A stretch of 64,000 bases of DNA from Fallopia convolvulus (Eukaryota > Streptophyta > Magnoliopsida > Caryophyllales > Polygonaceae). The stretch spans positions 51,896,438 to 51,960,437 of the forward strand of contig OZ024724.1 in the NCBI GenBank assembly GCA_964016875.1, in the 5' to 3' direction. The position numbers and the translations under genes were made by a program. Below, piece by piece: positions 1 to 12,521 of this stretch. Numbering within the stretch: position 1 is the stretch's first letter; every line of letters starts with the position of its first letter. The notes beneath the pieces were generated by a model. The model was given only the letters and a program-made list of their open reading frames with translations. It was not told where the DNA came from and searched no databases.

Positions 1-1
1 T

Positions 2-2738
2 TCTTCCCATTATTGCAATTGGACTGGAATCACCTGCAACACCATCAACAAGACAGCCATGGCTGTAACTTCCTTGAACCTCCAAAGCCTTAACATTTCC
101 GGGGAGCTCTCCTCTTCGATTTGTCAGCTTCAGGGTCTTACACAGCTCAATCTTGCTGATAATCTCTTCAACCAGCCAATCCCACTTCACTTTTCAGAGT
201 GTACTTCTTTAAGAAGTCTTAATCTGAGCAGTAATTTGATCTGGGGCACCATTCCGGATCAGATTTCACAATTTGGGTCTTTGAGAGTTCTTGATTTGAG
301 CAGGAATCATGTTGAAGGGAGAATCCCAGAAGGAATTGGGCTTTTGGGGAATCTGCAGATTCTTAGTCTGGGGAGCAATTTGTTGTCAGGTAATGTTCCT
401 CTTGTTTTTGGTAACTTCACTGAGCTTGTGACACTTGACTTGTCTGAGAATCCCTTTTTGGTTGGTGAGATTCCAAGTGGGATTGGAGGGCTTGAAAAGC
501 TTGAGCAGTTGTTTTTGCAGAGTTGTGGGTTTAATGGTGGGATTCCTGAATCATTAGTGGGGTTAAAAGGGTTGAGAGTTTTGGACCTCTCTCAGAATAA
601 TCTCACTGGTGAGATTCCTTTAAAACTTGTTGTGTCTCTTCAGAAATTGGTTTCTATTGATGTGTCGGCTAATAAACTTTCTGGGGCATTTCCAAATGGC
701 GCATGTGATGAAAAAAATCCACTGGCTAGCCTTAGTCTTCATTCTAATCTCTTCAGTGGTTCAATATCCAGTGAGGCTATTGGAAGATGCTTGAATCTTG
801 AGAGGTTTCAAGTACAAGATAACGGCTTCTCTGGACATTTCCCAGAAGGGTTATGGTCATTGCCTAAGATAAAGCTCATTCGAGCCGAAAATAATAGATT
901 TTCGGGTCAAATCTCTGTATCAGTATCAATGGCTGCTCAGCTGGAGCAAGTTCAGATTGATAACAACAGCTTTAGTGGTGGAGTTCCTCAGGGTCTTGGC
1001 AAACTCAGGAGCTTGTACAGATTTTCTGCTTCAAGCAACAATTTACAAGGCCAACTGCCCCCAAACTTCTGTGATTCTCCTGTTATGAGTATCATTAATC
1101 TGTCACGTAACAAACTCTCAGGCGAAATCCCACAAGTCAAGAACTGCAATAAGCTGGTCTCACTGTCTTTAGCAGATAACAACTTCACTGGAAAAATCCC
1201 ACCTTCTCTGGGTGAATTACCCGTTCTAACATATCTTGATCTTTCAGATAACAAACTAAATGGCCCAATTCCACAAGACCTCCAAAACCTGAAACTTGCA
1301 CTATTTAATGTCTCTTTCAACATGCTCTCTGGAAGGGTTCCTTCCTCACTGATTTCAGGCCTCCCAGCTTCTTACTTGCAAGGAAATCCGGGTTTATGTG
1401 GCCTAGGATTATCTAATCCTTGTCCAGATGATACACCAAGCCATCCAATTCACAGTCTTAGAAAAACAGATTATGCACTTATCGCAGTTGCCTTGGTTGG
1501 AGTCTTCATGATATCAGCATTTGGCGCTTTTGTTCTCTATCAGCGTTCAAAGCATAGAGCTAAACCTGGGCCATGGTTCTCAGTTTTCTTCTATCCTCTC
1601 AAGATTTCGGAACAAGAATTGGTTATGGCAGTGAGTCAGAAAACATCAGTGGGTGCTTCTGGAGCTTTCGGAAGAGTAAACATTATAAGTTTGCCCAGTG
1701 GAGAGATTGTTGCAGTGAAGAGGCTTTTAAATTCCGGGTTCCAATCGACGAAGAGTTTAAAAGCCGAGATCAAGACATTGGCTAAGATCAGACACAAGAA
1801 CATTGTCAAGATCTTGGGATTCTGCTGCACCGATGATTCCATCTTTCTAATCTATGAGTACATGCCAAAGGGAAGCTTGGGAGATTTGATTGGCAGACCT
1901 GGACTTCAGGTGCAGTGGGATGCTAGATTGAAAATTGCCGTTGGAGTAGCTCAGGGCTTGGCTTATCTCCACAAGGACTATAGCCCTCATATACTGCATA
2001 GAAACATAAAGTCAAATAATATACTTTTAGATGCTGATTTTGAGCCAAAACTCACAGACATAGCTCTTGATCGGATTCTTGGCGATGCTGGGTTTCAATC
2101 TACTTTGGCTTTTGAGTCTCCACCGTCCTGTTACGTTGCACCAGGTAAGATTGCTTTTAGTTGGATTTGAAAACACATTTTCATGGTTTTGGAATTTAGT
2201 CATCAGTTTTGAGAATCAAGGTGACTTCTAGGATATAACATAATTCTGATGATAAAAATGTTTCGAAACTGGAAACTCAAAAGTTAAACCAAATGATGCG
2301 TCAATTTTTGATAGATGATTCCTAATAATCATTCGTTTACTTTTGTGTTGGGCAGAGAATGCACATATCAAGAGAGCAACGGAGGAGATGGATACGTACA
2401 GCTTTGGAGTAGTACTGCTAGAACTTGTCACAGGAAGACCGGCTGAGCATGTGTTGGATGCAGAAGACGGGTCTCTTGACATTGTGAAGTGGGTAAGAAG
2501 AAAGATCAACATTGCAGATGGGTCTCTTCAGATTCTTGATCCTAGAATATCAAATTCTGCCAAGGAAGAGATGCTGGGGGCTTTAGACATTGCCCTGCGT
2601 TGCATCTCTGTGACGCCAGAGAAAAGGCCAACAATGGCTGATGTTATAAGAGGGCTTCAGTCTGTGGGGTCATCAAAGTATTGCCTACAAAACAAGATCC
2701 AGTTTGCTTCTTCTGATGAGTACACATCTCCTGTCTGA
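2..2738 (+). CDS. LRR receptor-like pseudokinase, 5' partial
   Basis: The frame is already open at base 2 and encodes W-T-G-I-T-C, the end of an LRR N-terminal cap, so the true start lies left of the window. An array of about 18 extracellular LRRs follows, then one membrane span (about 1471-1539) and a kinase-like domain. Exon 1 ends at 2144 (donor gtaag) and exon 2 runs 2356-2738; the joint completes a YVAPE motif. The VAVK lysine is present (about 1710). The catalytic HRD reads HRN (about 1997-2005), and the DFG position reads TDIALD. Catalysis is therefore unlikely and signalling would be by scaffolding. This resembles the Arabidopsis 'probably inactive' LRR-RLK At5g06940 type; that assignment is from memory. 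The 211-bp intron lies inside the kinase domain. Confidence 0.93.
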
Positions 2739-4288
2739 TACATAGTATAGTGACTGCCTTAGATTGGGGGTCGACTTCTGTAAACCCAATTTGCTATGAA
2801 GTTTTTAGCCCTCCAACTATGCTTCAACCCCCCTTATGAAGCTGGATATGCTTTTGCCTAACATTGAACGCCTTCTATCTATGTTGTAGAAATATAATTA
2901 CCGATAATAGAAGATCTTTGGGCTTATGTTACGAAAACAGACATTCTTCACTTGATTTCAAAACAATGCAAATTTAAGGGTAAAATTGTGTCCAAGGCTT
3001 TAAGTTGAATGACCTTACTTGAATAAGATCTTTTAAACAAGACTCGTACCCTCTGCATCCTAAAAGTTCTAAATAAACAAGCTGAACCACTTCTCCAGGG
3101 GACTAGTCCCCGGCATAGTTGGGGAAGTTGCCAGTTTTTCTGTCACTTGTATAACTTAGGTAGCTTAAATTTCTATGACCTAGAAATCTTCACATCAAAA
3201 TGTGGGGGAAGAAGAATTTTTTCTCTTAAAAGCTCCTTAACCATGAATTCAATCCTCAATATCTATATGGAGATCCAACTTTGAAAACCACCAGAAGAGC
3301 ACAGTTACAGTACATACTCCTTAATACGATTGAATGTCTCCCTTATCATGAAATAAAATATGATCTGGAATGTTCAATTGCATAACCAGGTTAAAGATGA
3401 AAAACTCTGATCACATCACATAAAATCCGAACAGCACCCTAAAAACAAACTTCCTAAACAGATCTCATATAAACTCAATGATAACCTACAACTCTACAAG
3501 AAAGCAGGGCTCTTAATTTAACAGCTAGATCAAGAGTCAAGACAGACTCATCCTGAACTGAAAGCTCTCTTTCTTTAAGGGTTTATGGCCTAAACAGGTT
3601 GAATTCCAAACATTCGGAACTGAAGCTCCTTATCTGCAGTCTATGGCCTAAGTATCACATTAAAACACTCAAACATGCTTCTAGATCAAACCCATTCTGA
3701 ACTGAAACACACTCTTTTGCAGTTTATGGCCTAAGCATATCCATGTGAAGTATACTGAGAAGCAACAGAAGGTGGAAATGGATCAAACAAATGCCTCATA
3801 TAAAATTATACTGAGAAGCAATAAAATGAATCCAGGCTATCATGTGTTTGAAAACTATTTCAAACCTTCAATCATTAAAACTACTTCTACAAGATAGGTA
3901 AACTTGCATTTCTCAAGCTCTGCCTGTTCATAGTAGGTTTGAATGACACAAGTGTCCAGGCTAGCCAACTTCATCAGATACCAAACACACAGAATACAAA
4001 CTAACAAATTGATGCCAGAAGACGGCAGGAAACATCTTAATTGAAAGATAATCCACAATATTGGGGCAACAGATATTCGAATACTAAAGGAAATAGCTTC
4101 CCATGAGAAACATTGTAAGCAAAAGTTAGGGTTTTTGACAACATAGAAACCTTTATTATTTTCCCTACACCGTTTGCACGGATCGTACATCCCACATATC
4201 AACAAACGATGAATTGATAACCCTCAAAATCCGCCAAAATGAAAAACTTTCATCATTACCCCAAATCAAAGCGTGAAAATTAGCCGAA
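2739..4288. other. Intergenic DNA with imperfect repeats
   Basis: No gene is seen. It should contain the 3' UTR of the receptor gene on the left and that of the complex I gene on the right. Between about 3555 and 3745 a unit beginning 'gaactgaa' and ending 'tatggcctaa' occurs three times at spacings of about 63 and 82 bases, diverged. Function unknown. Confidence 0.6.
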
Positions 4289-4636
4289 TCACTCGTCGGA
4301 GTGGGCGGCAGCGAGCTGCTCGGCCTGGAGGCGCTCGAGGGCTTTCTGGTGCGCCCAAGTCTCGATGGTGAGATCGGGCTTGGCGTTGAGGCCGACGCCT
4401 AGGATGACGATGGTGAAGAAGCTGGTGAGGTAGCAGGGGAGCTCCCAATCCTCCCACTTCCTAGACTGGCCAGGAGGAGGTGGCGGGCGGTTAGCGAAGT
4501 AGCCATTGGGGCGTTCCTGGTGGCCGGGAGTCGTCCACCGGTTGAATCCTTCTCCGCCGCCGCGAGTTCGGAGGCTTGGGATCAAGCGGGAGCGGATCAT
4601 TCCAGCGGCCGCGGCCAAGGGTTTCGGCGACGCCAT
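4289..4636 (-). CDS. Complex I ESSS/NDUFB11-type subunit
   Basis: This 115-residue single-exon gene encodes a small accessory subunit of mitochondrial NADH:ubiquinone oxidoreductase, in the membrane arm. The N-terminus is basic and alanine-rich (MASPKPLAAAAGMIRSRL), as expected for a mitochondrial presequence. A proline run precedes a conserved core, WEDWELPCYLTSFFTIVILG, which contains the single membrane span. GLNAKPDLTIETWAHQKALERL then forms the soluble tail (given here as recognised motif, 22 residues split as GLNAKPDLTIE and TWAHQKALERL). The ATG at 4636 was chosen because upstream in-frame codons encode nothing conserved and the length matches plant homologues of about 115 residues. 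It is the only GC-rich block nearby. The family call rests on recall of plant ESSS sequences. Confidence 0.85.
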   Translation of the reverse strand: MASPKPLAAAAGMIRSRLIPSLRTRGGGEGFNRWTTPGHQERPNGYFANRPPPPPGQSRKWEDWELPCYLTSFFTIVILGVGLNAKPDLTIETWAHQKALERLQAEQLAAAHSDE

Positions 4637-5837
4637 TTTCGTCGATTGTAGGCGAGAGGGAGGGAGAGAGACGAGACAGGGTGAAGCGTTCCAAGATCTC
4701 CAGACTCCAGAGGACTTTATGCGGAGCAACAATACGACGTCGCAGCGAGCCTTAAAGTATTGTTTTGTTCCACTCTGCAAATACTCTATTTTTTCACCGG
4801 TGTGTAAAAGAAATTTCCGAATTATATGTTTATCATTAATTTTATTTTTGAGGATTGTTAGTACTTAAACGAGTCGGCTACTCTTGTAAAGTTGTCGATG
4901 TTTGGTAATAAAACAGCGAAATAATCAAATAAGAAAAACAAACGTTACCAACAATCAATGACAAACGATATATAGTGGAAACTCCTTCTAAACTAACTAG
5001 TTTACTCGGAGTTAAAAAAACTAGTTTACTCGGAGAAAAACCACTCCCTTCCAAGCTTCTCACTTGGTCGGATTTCAAGAGTCCTTAGACTCGCTCTATT
5101 GATTTCTTCATTGTTTACAAAGATCTCCCTGTACAAGAATGAATCTCACACACTTGAACCACGCTTTACCTCTGTACTCACACTCTCAATCTCACGCTAT
5201 GCCTAAGAACACTCGACACACCACTCGTACGAATCTCACGCACAAGTTCACTCTTTTTTTCTTACACAAATTGTAAAAATGACGCTCAAAAGTCTTATCA
5301 TTATTCTAAACACAAGTGTATTTAAGCTAGGGCAAGTGAGATCTCGTGTGTATCAAATCCCATTCGATTAGGGAAGTGACACACATTCAATCTTTACATA
5401 TCTTTCCAAATATACATTAACGCATACAATGAAATATTCTAGGAAAATCAAATCGTCTTCTTTTCAATTTTAGCACTCTTTTATGATGATCTTCTTCTAA
5501 AATAGAACGGCCCAGCTGTCTCTAAGTGCACGCACACACACTGTGAGTTCCTTCCTTAGATAAATTACTTCGCCAGCTGGTCCTGTCAGTGACTTTTCCA
5601 AGTCGCCGACTCGACTTACAAACTCGGAGTTACTGACTCTGGCACCAACAAAACATTATAACCTATTGCTTCTAGTGGTGGTGTGGGGAGGTGGTTGTTG
5701 CATAGATGATAAGTCTCTTGTTTTTTTAGAGTAGGAAAAAAATAAGTTGACAAAACCAAAACATCCTTGTGAATGAGAATTAAAAATAATGAAACACATC
5801 CAATAATTCATATTTCCAAGACATGTGAAGTGAAGAA
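4637..5837. other. Non-coding, possible retroelement debris
   Basis: No gene is seen. A 16-base direct repeat 'actagtttactcggag' occurs twice near 4997-5036. The stretch 5060-5650 is rich in short C-A-C-T words and has the look of an old LTR, but I could not find matching ends. The promoter of the complex I gene should lie in its first few hundred bases. Confidence 0.4.
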
Positions 5838-6405
5838 GATTAATTAAATAGAGGCCCATTAATTTAGAAGTATGATGGGCTAATGGAGCTTTAAAGGCCC
5901 AAATGGAACAAGCAAAAGCTTATATTGTGGCAGAATGTTCGAGAGTGAAGTAGTTTAAGAGAAAAACATCTAGATATTAGGAGGCTAGCTAGTAATTTGT
6001 AGATCAAGTGGGACATTCTAGAATTATCAGAAAATACCTACATTCGAGATGGTGGAGGTCGGCTATTTTGATAATTGTAAAACTGACTTATGTTTGCCTA
6101 TAAATAGGCTTAGATAGCTTGTATTTAGTCATCACTCAAGTGAGTGATCAAGCGTGGTAAGGGTGTTAGATCGAGTTATAGCGTGGAGTGGCCGAGCTCA
6201 ATCGAAATTTAGTTTGAATAGTGTTGTCACACGTGTAACTTAGAATGTGTGGATGTCTCATTATATAAGAGTGTCAAACTATCGGCTTATAATATATTGT
6301 AGTTTTATTATATAATTCAAGATCACTTTTTGTAAAATTGTGTCTTTGTATCGATGGATGTATAAGAGTCTTAGGAGGATCGATTTCCCAACAATATCTG
6401 AGCAC
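5838..6405 (+). repeat. Possible degenerate copia-type LTR
   Basis: The stretch ends in 'cgatttcccaacaatatctgagc', split here as 'cgatttcccaaca' plus 'atatctgagc'. This recalls the junction of a Ty1/copia LTR with a tRNA-Met primer site (TGGTATCAGAGC), heavily altered. Upstream 'tataaatagg' (about 6099) could be the LTR TATA box. No second LTR and no target duplication were found, so this is only a suggestion. Confidence 0.3.
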
Positions 6406-6814
6406 AAGATATTCGCTGGAGTTTAAAACATTATGTGATTATGATAACTAAAAGTAAGAGATATTTTACATAATTCAAGCGGTAACTGCCATTCTGAAGT
6501 TGCAACTAGCAAATGCATTCGCAGTACAAACGGGCAAACGGCCAAGCAACACAAGTACTAGATGGCAAGACCGTCTGAAGATTACTAATTACTATATTAA
6601 GGCAAAAACATATACATTAAGCATATATAATAAGTCGCAATTTGTAACAAGCTAATATTTCTACCATGGAGGGTCTCCAACCTGTACTCTGAATTCACCA
6701 ATGGACGCTGGTGGCTTTCAATTCTTTCCTTCTACTTCCTGCAAAAACTGTACTAGTAATCTCTTAAATGCCGCGAATATGTACGGTCGAGGTCTAGCTA
6801 CACGAGAGCTTTCT
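6406..6814. other. Downstream region of the bHLH gene
   Basis: This is AT-rich DNA immediately 3' of the minus-strand bHLH stop codon, probably its 3' UTR and flank. No ORF or repeat is recognised. Confidence 0.5.
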
Positions 6815-9800
6815 TCAACTTGCATTTCCTGGTTCCATTCTCTCCTGAATTGGGTGCAATGAAGCTGCAATTGACAGACAATCTTACGAGTCACATAAGC
6901 TTATAGTTCAGCATTCATATACTTTGGAGGCAGAAGGTTCTTCCTTGAACAAATGAACTGCTTTGATCCTTACAAACTCTGAACGCTTCAAACAGTTCAA
7001 GTTTTGGAGACAAAAATAAAACCTGGCTGATTATATATTTAGTTTACCTGAATTTCCAGAGGAGTCGTAGCTCAAAAGAGAATTTTCAGGGGAGATCAGG
7101 TTACATCGATCATCTTCTCCCACCCAATCTGGCTGGGTTAATGATTCAACATGCCATTGCTCTGGACCCTGTTGACTATCACCATTCATCTGGATCTCAG
7201 GCCAAGTTAACGGCGTCATCATGCTTTGAAAATTATCGCCCATTGGAGATCCATTCTATAGAAAATCAAAGATCAAATAAGACATTGAGTAAATTCATTT
7301 GAATATAAAGTCTTTGTGATCGTAAAGTATCTGAAAACCATAGAAGACAGAAACATATCATCTAGGAATGTGAACTGTTCCCTTTTATTGTTACAATCCA
7401 CAACCTACCACTTCATTTCAATATTTGACACAGTACAAGTTTTTGTTAAAAAATGTACATTGGCTTGTTAACAGAGAGGCTGACCGTTCATCTTTGTCAG
7501 ATTTTAAGACTGCCTACTGTTGTTCAGTAAAAGCTCACAAGGATTTGATAGTTATTCACTAAATTTCAGCTAGTATCCAATGCATAGCTGCACAGGCAAG
7601 CTTAAGAAGCCAACAAGATCATACTGTAGTAAAACCAAATCATAACTGCAACTTATGGCCTTTGATTGGTTTGACTTTTCAAACAGACAACGACCATCAC
7701 AATAACATGCATCCATTATGAAAGAATTTTTTTTAAAAAAAAAAACCCATTACATTCAGGCATTCAGCATATATTTGTAATAAATGAAAGGACTTACTCC
7801 AGCTGCTAGCAGACTGTAAAGATTGAAATCAGTTCTTGGGTCAATTGCAGCAACCTTCATTGATAAGTACTACATACAATGAAAGATGTATATCTAGTAA
7901 GATGCATGAAATGTAAACTCAACCGTAAAAGTTATGAATTCAACGACTCGTATAGCAGGAAAACAGATGAATAAGAAATTCAAAGCACTATACTATAGAT
8001 GATCTTTCATCTCTGCCCAGCTTAGTTTCTCCATCTCTGTTTAAAACAACACATAACATAGCATAAACTTTAATATGGAAAAAGGAAACCGACAAGTAAC
8101 TTTTTTATTGTTACAAGAGATAGCCAAGATAATACATCTCAAATGAAATGCATTATATTAATAGATTGTAAAGTGTGAAAATGTGAGCTGGAGACTGAAA
8201 AAGTCAGCTCTATTGTGGTTCTCAAGCCAAGAAAAATGAGCATACAAGAATTTGCCAAGTCATTCTCAGGACATATGACTTGAAAAGTACTCCTGCAACA
8301 TGCAATTGTCATCAACAGTTTCAATTAAAGGATCAAAGGGACCACTCAACACTAGTAGTGCGTCCTTTAAGTCCCTTCTCAAGAAGTACTCATTCTTGAG
8401 TTGCTTTCAAGGATGAAGATCACTATCTATAAAATGCAATGTATGTCCGTTCTATTCTCTCTTGGAAAGCGTACCTCCACTTGTTGTTGCAGGTTCTGTA
8501 CATGTTTAATAATCTGGTCCAACACCAACGCTGTGCTTGAAATCTGGTAATGCATTTAAACTTCTTTTAGGCATTGACCAGCAGTTGAATGGGAAAAATG
8601 CATAAAATGTAAATATAACAAGGTCAATATCTCAATTTACTAGGTGGAATCAAGAAATGAACAGCTTGGTGTATACATATATGTATAAGGTACTGATAAT
8701 CAAAGGGAGAAAGAAAGTCTGCTAAGAACTAGGAAATATCTCAATTTAATCATATGGCCCATTTTCAAAGGACAGAGGGACAATTATTAGTGGAGGAGAA
8801 CAATTACACTCTTCAAAGCTTGCAAGGCCCTAATTGAATTAGTTGCTATATAGCATGTCATTTTCACTGCACAGAACAAATTTCCACTTAACATGACTTA
8901 AAGCTCGCATGATCAATCCAGTTTGTTCAGAAAGAAGGTTATTCATTAATAAAGTAAAAGTAGGTTACTGATCTTAAACTCAAAAAGTCATCAATTAACA
9001 ATAACCCACCCAGAAAAGGGAAGTAAAAAAGTTGGGAGAGATCAAAGATGCAAAATCAACAGAAAGCAAGTAAGCCAGATACAGGTGTTGTTAAATGACA
9101 ATATTAGCCTCATAGGGGGTGGAAAAGACGCCTATATTAACGACCGTAATAACTGCTAATCATGATTAATTAATAATTATCAACTACTTAAACGTGATTA
9201 AAAAACCTTGCTGCATCCGGGGACCAGCTCTTGCAATATCTTCATCCGAGCATTAATTTTCTCTCTCCGTGCCTGTGAAGTATGAGTGGTTAATTAGCTC
9301 CTTAAATCCCATTTGATGATCGGATTAATAGATAATCAAAAGCGGTAGTTGGGAGAAATTACTCGCTCTGCTAAGCTATGGCTGTCAGTGGCTTGACCGC
9401 GGCGAGCGCGGACATGTATGTATGGCAGCTTCTCGGCATCCACTGAAACTTCGTTAGCAATGGATTTGCTCTTCTTGACCGATCCTTTTCTCTGATTCGA
9501 TGACAAAGAAGTGAACGAAAGTGAGTACTAAATTGATTCTATAATCGTTATCCAAGACTAGAAAAAGCGCTGATTACAACAATCGGTTTTTACTTTTTAC
9601 CTTCTGTTCTCTCACCTTTTGCTTCGCAGTCTTCTTAATTTGACACACGAAGGAGGGATCGGAGACCTGCGAATCTAAATTAGGGTTTGAATTGCTGTCC
9701 GCTGGTTCGCTCTTCATCTTCATCCTCCGCGCGTTCCCGTTTGCGCTATACGGCGCGGAGCTCCTCTCCGGCGAATCATATCTTCCGCCACCGCAAAGGA

Positions 9801-10104
9801 CACGTCCTCCGCCGCCGAAACAGCGAGTGGCAGCGCCGCCAGTGGCGAAGATGGAGTACTTGGCAGCGCGTTCAATCAACGCTGTGTCGGAAGGGAAAGG
9901 GAGGGAACAATTCAAGGTGTGGCTGTAAGGAATCTGATGGATTACCCCGTGACGGCTCTGGACATTTCCGGCGAATTGCGGCGGAAGAAATTCGTCACCA
10001 GCTCCGGCAGAGTGCAACAGGTCAGTAGCCTGGGTTGGAGAGAGTTCCAAGAGAGCGGTGAACGAATTTCCAGTTTGAACCTCGTCTCCTCGAAACGACT
10101 CCAT
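6815..10104 (-). CDS. bHLH transcription factor, bHLH48/bHLH60-like
   Basis: Seven exons joined by GT-AG introns give 365 residues: 10104-9601, 9491-9363, 9272-9207, 8543-8475, 7869-7798, 7255-7048, 6864-6815. The N-terminus has SFTALLELSPTQATDLLH, typical of this subfamily. Exon 2 ends in VRARRGQATDSHSLAER and exon 3 continues RREKINARMKILQELVPGC, forming the basic region and helix 1. The DNA-contact residues are His206, Glu210 and Arg214, so E-box/G-box binding is expected. Exon 4 (ALVLDQIIKHVQNLQQQVE) is helix 2 and exon 5 reads YLSMKVAAIDPRTDFNL. The C-terminus ends ASLHPIQERMEPGNAS. Helix 2 has Gln and Lys where relatives I recall have Glu and Asn (LDEIINHVQ). Nuclear; dimerisation is expected. 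The start ATG at 10104 is the first in frame and gives the family N-terminus. Confidence 0.93.
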
Positions 10105-11589
10105 GATTCGCCCGGTAGAAGCTAAAATTCAGAGCAAAAAGATAATGAATGATCAAACAGCGGGAGAAGAGCATAGGAGCCAAAGCATTTATGTAATAGA
10201 GTGAAAAGTTTCCCGGCACTGAAACGAACTGCCTCTCTCTTTCTGTGTCAGCCGTAAGTACTGGTAAAAGCAACGTTGATGAATGCGATGCTTTAAAAGG
10301 CAGTTGGAGAAGAAGGCAAACAGCAATTCACAAGCGGTGAACCGGATCTACATATCAACATTAAACGAACCGGACCGGACCAGACCTTAAATTTTAATTT
10401 TAAAGTGCCATGTTAACTTGTTAAGTCTTTCTTGGTGGCGTGAGATACTGTTTTCGGGGTGTAGAGTCGTCAACCTAGGATAGAACGTGACCAGTCATTT
10501 TCTTGCATTTATAGGATACCCTATATACAATATACTTGGTTGCCTAAATCCCAAATCAAGGTTAAGGTGGATGACTATCGACTACCAAAGACAATTCTGT
10601 ATAATTTTTAACATCTAAAATTATTTTATTTTATTTTTGTCAATGTTCTGGTATATTTTTGCTTCAAGGTACTCTCAATTATAGTACTAGTAGTGATTAA
10701 TGACAGTGCAAGAAAAGGAGTTGGTCCTTTGCAGTAGAGAGCTAGTAGCAGAGGCAGTGGCAGGGGGACCAACCTGTACCGGAGGACGGAGGTCTGCAAA
10801 TTTATAGTCCACTTGAGAAATTACCCACCAACCCACCCAGAGAGAGAGACGTATAGAGTCCTCCACTGCTAAAATAAAATGCTGGTGTCTTGCAACAGCA
10901 CCAACAGACACCCCCAACATAACGCAGGATTTGGAAACGTTTCTCCGGCTCATTGTCATTCTTAAACCAACAAATGAAATTGATGACTTAAAATGAAATT
11001 GATGACTTGCCATGTTGAAACATTACAGCAAGAACCAACTGCGTGTCACATACAAGTCCTTTATAAATGTTCTCTTTAGACGATTTTCCATTTGGCTCCA
11101 TTTTAGCATCCCTTCGAGGACAAAGATTGTTTGTTGTTGTTCCGATCAATTAGGTGAATTGGGCTCTTTAAGTTTGGGGAAGAACAGACATACAAAAGTA
11201 TTGGACCAAGAAGCAACCCACTCTAGGCTACATGTTCACCGGAGATGGACCCAATCTCCTTTTCCAGGTGGTAGAAAGGGTCCCTTCTCTCAAATCAGGT
11301 TCATGGACCCTGCCACCTGTGTGGAACGTATACCTCAATGCCCAATTTTTTTTCCCTTTTATCAATAATTACTAATATCAATTATTTGGCAAGTGTTTTT
11401 CTTTGTTGTTTTTTTAATGACAAAAACGACTAGAAAGGGCCCCAAACACAGAATGAGGTCCATTCTAGAGCATTCTTTCAGATGAGACTCCATTGAACTA
11501 GATTGATTGCAACATCATTGGACATTAATGATCTGTTTGAATCGTCACATTTAATGTATTAAATCATGAATTTAGTGCAACTTAATACA
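10105..11589. other. Intergenic, bHLH promoter side
   Basis: This should hold the 5' UTR and promoter of the bHLH gene. A pyrimidine/purine-biased stretch lies around 10210-10250 and an 'agagagag' run near 10840. Open frames here (for example 11012-11368) show no recognisable domain and I do not call them. No convincing TATA box can be assigned. Confidence 0.5.
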
Positions 11590-11881
11590 TTAAATACGCG
11601 ACTCAAAGCAGCTCCAAATGCCTTCAATGGCATCGCATTCAATCTCAATACACAAGAACCCATATTGAAGTGCATTGCAAATATCTTGACGTAAGTAGAG
11701 CAATAGCTTCCGCCATAATCACATATTGTTTCTCCTTTGGACCGTTACTGATGGATATGGGGATTGCATTGTGAAGACAGTTGTCTATCTGGAACATAGG
11801 TAGAAAAGTTCCAATAATATTATCGAATACAAGTCCTCCACAATTTTGGATGTTGAAAAACTCTCTGCATTCCTTCAACAT
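11590..11881 (-). pseudogene. RNase H-like (RVT_3) fragment, frameshifted
   Basis: Read on the minus strand, GGLVFDNIIGTFLP and then VIMAEAIALL match the pattern of the plant RNase H-like domain found in LINEs and in many stand-alone genes (a GG-x-x-x-x-D strand, then an AEA-x-A-L helix). A frame change follows, after which GFLCIEIECDAIEGI restores the next strand (usual pattern GF-x-x-[IV]-x-x-E-x-D). No start, no other domain. It lies in the gap between the bHLH and cornichon genes and is probably a LINE remnant. Confidence 0.5.
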
Positions 11882-12521
11882 TTGAACTCAAATCATTCTT
11901 CAGAATGAAGAAATAAAAATCATGGTTCAAGCAAACAATACAGATGTATACATTTTTGTGTGTAAAAAGTAAAAACAATATAGATGTATACATAGTTCAC
12001 GAAATGAGTGTTTTCCCCACTGCCAAGTCCAATTGTTTGAGTCCTCTCCCTTACAAAGTGTAGATAAAGGCAAGCAAAGTGCATGTTGATAACACTGAAA
12101 TCAGTTTCTTATACTTGTTACGTTATGTAACCAGCTACAATTCTAAAAGGAAATACTACTTCATGGGAAATGATCCTCAAATTGTACAAATTCCCAAATA
12201 TGATCCTCAAATTGTACTCCAGACTAAAATAATCATATGTTAGTACAAATTTAAAAAAGTAAGAAGAATGAAATCATCCTACAATAACTCGTGCATAATG
12301 ATACAATTACAACAAGCAACAAACAAAACAACATAAATTACAATTTACATTGTTCTTTTCGCCTCAAAACTAAAAGCGAACCATCTTATGGTGGATGCTG
12401 CTTACTGAACAACATCATACTGCCACCGCTCTTATAGAAACCAAAAGAAATTTCGGATTTGCCAGTTGTGCATGTTTGAAGGACTTACTTTTAATGAATC
12501 GCACAGGAGAAGAATGAGGAA
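11882..12521. other. Intergenic, 3' flank of cornichon gene
   Basis: AT-rich DNA that probably includes the cornichon 3' UTR. The phrase 'atatgatcctcaaattgtac' is nearly duplicated at about 12165-12220. Nothing else is recognised. Confidence 0.5.

Noticed and set aside
4506..4868. Plus-strand 120-residue frame over the complex I gene
   Set aside because: Antisense shadow of a GC-rich gene.
9687..10028. Plus-strand frames over bHLH exon 1
   Set aside because: Shadow of the real minus-strand exon, which is supported by splice sites and family motifs.
11012..11368. 118-residue frame near the bHLH promoter
   Set aside because: No domain, no splice or codon support.
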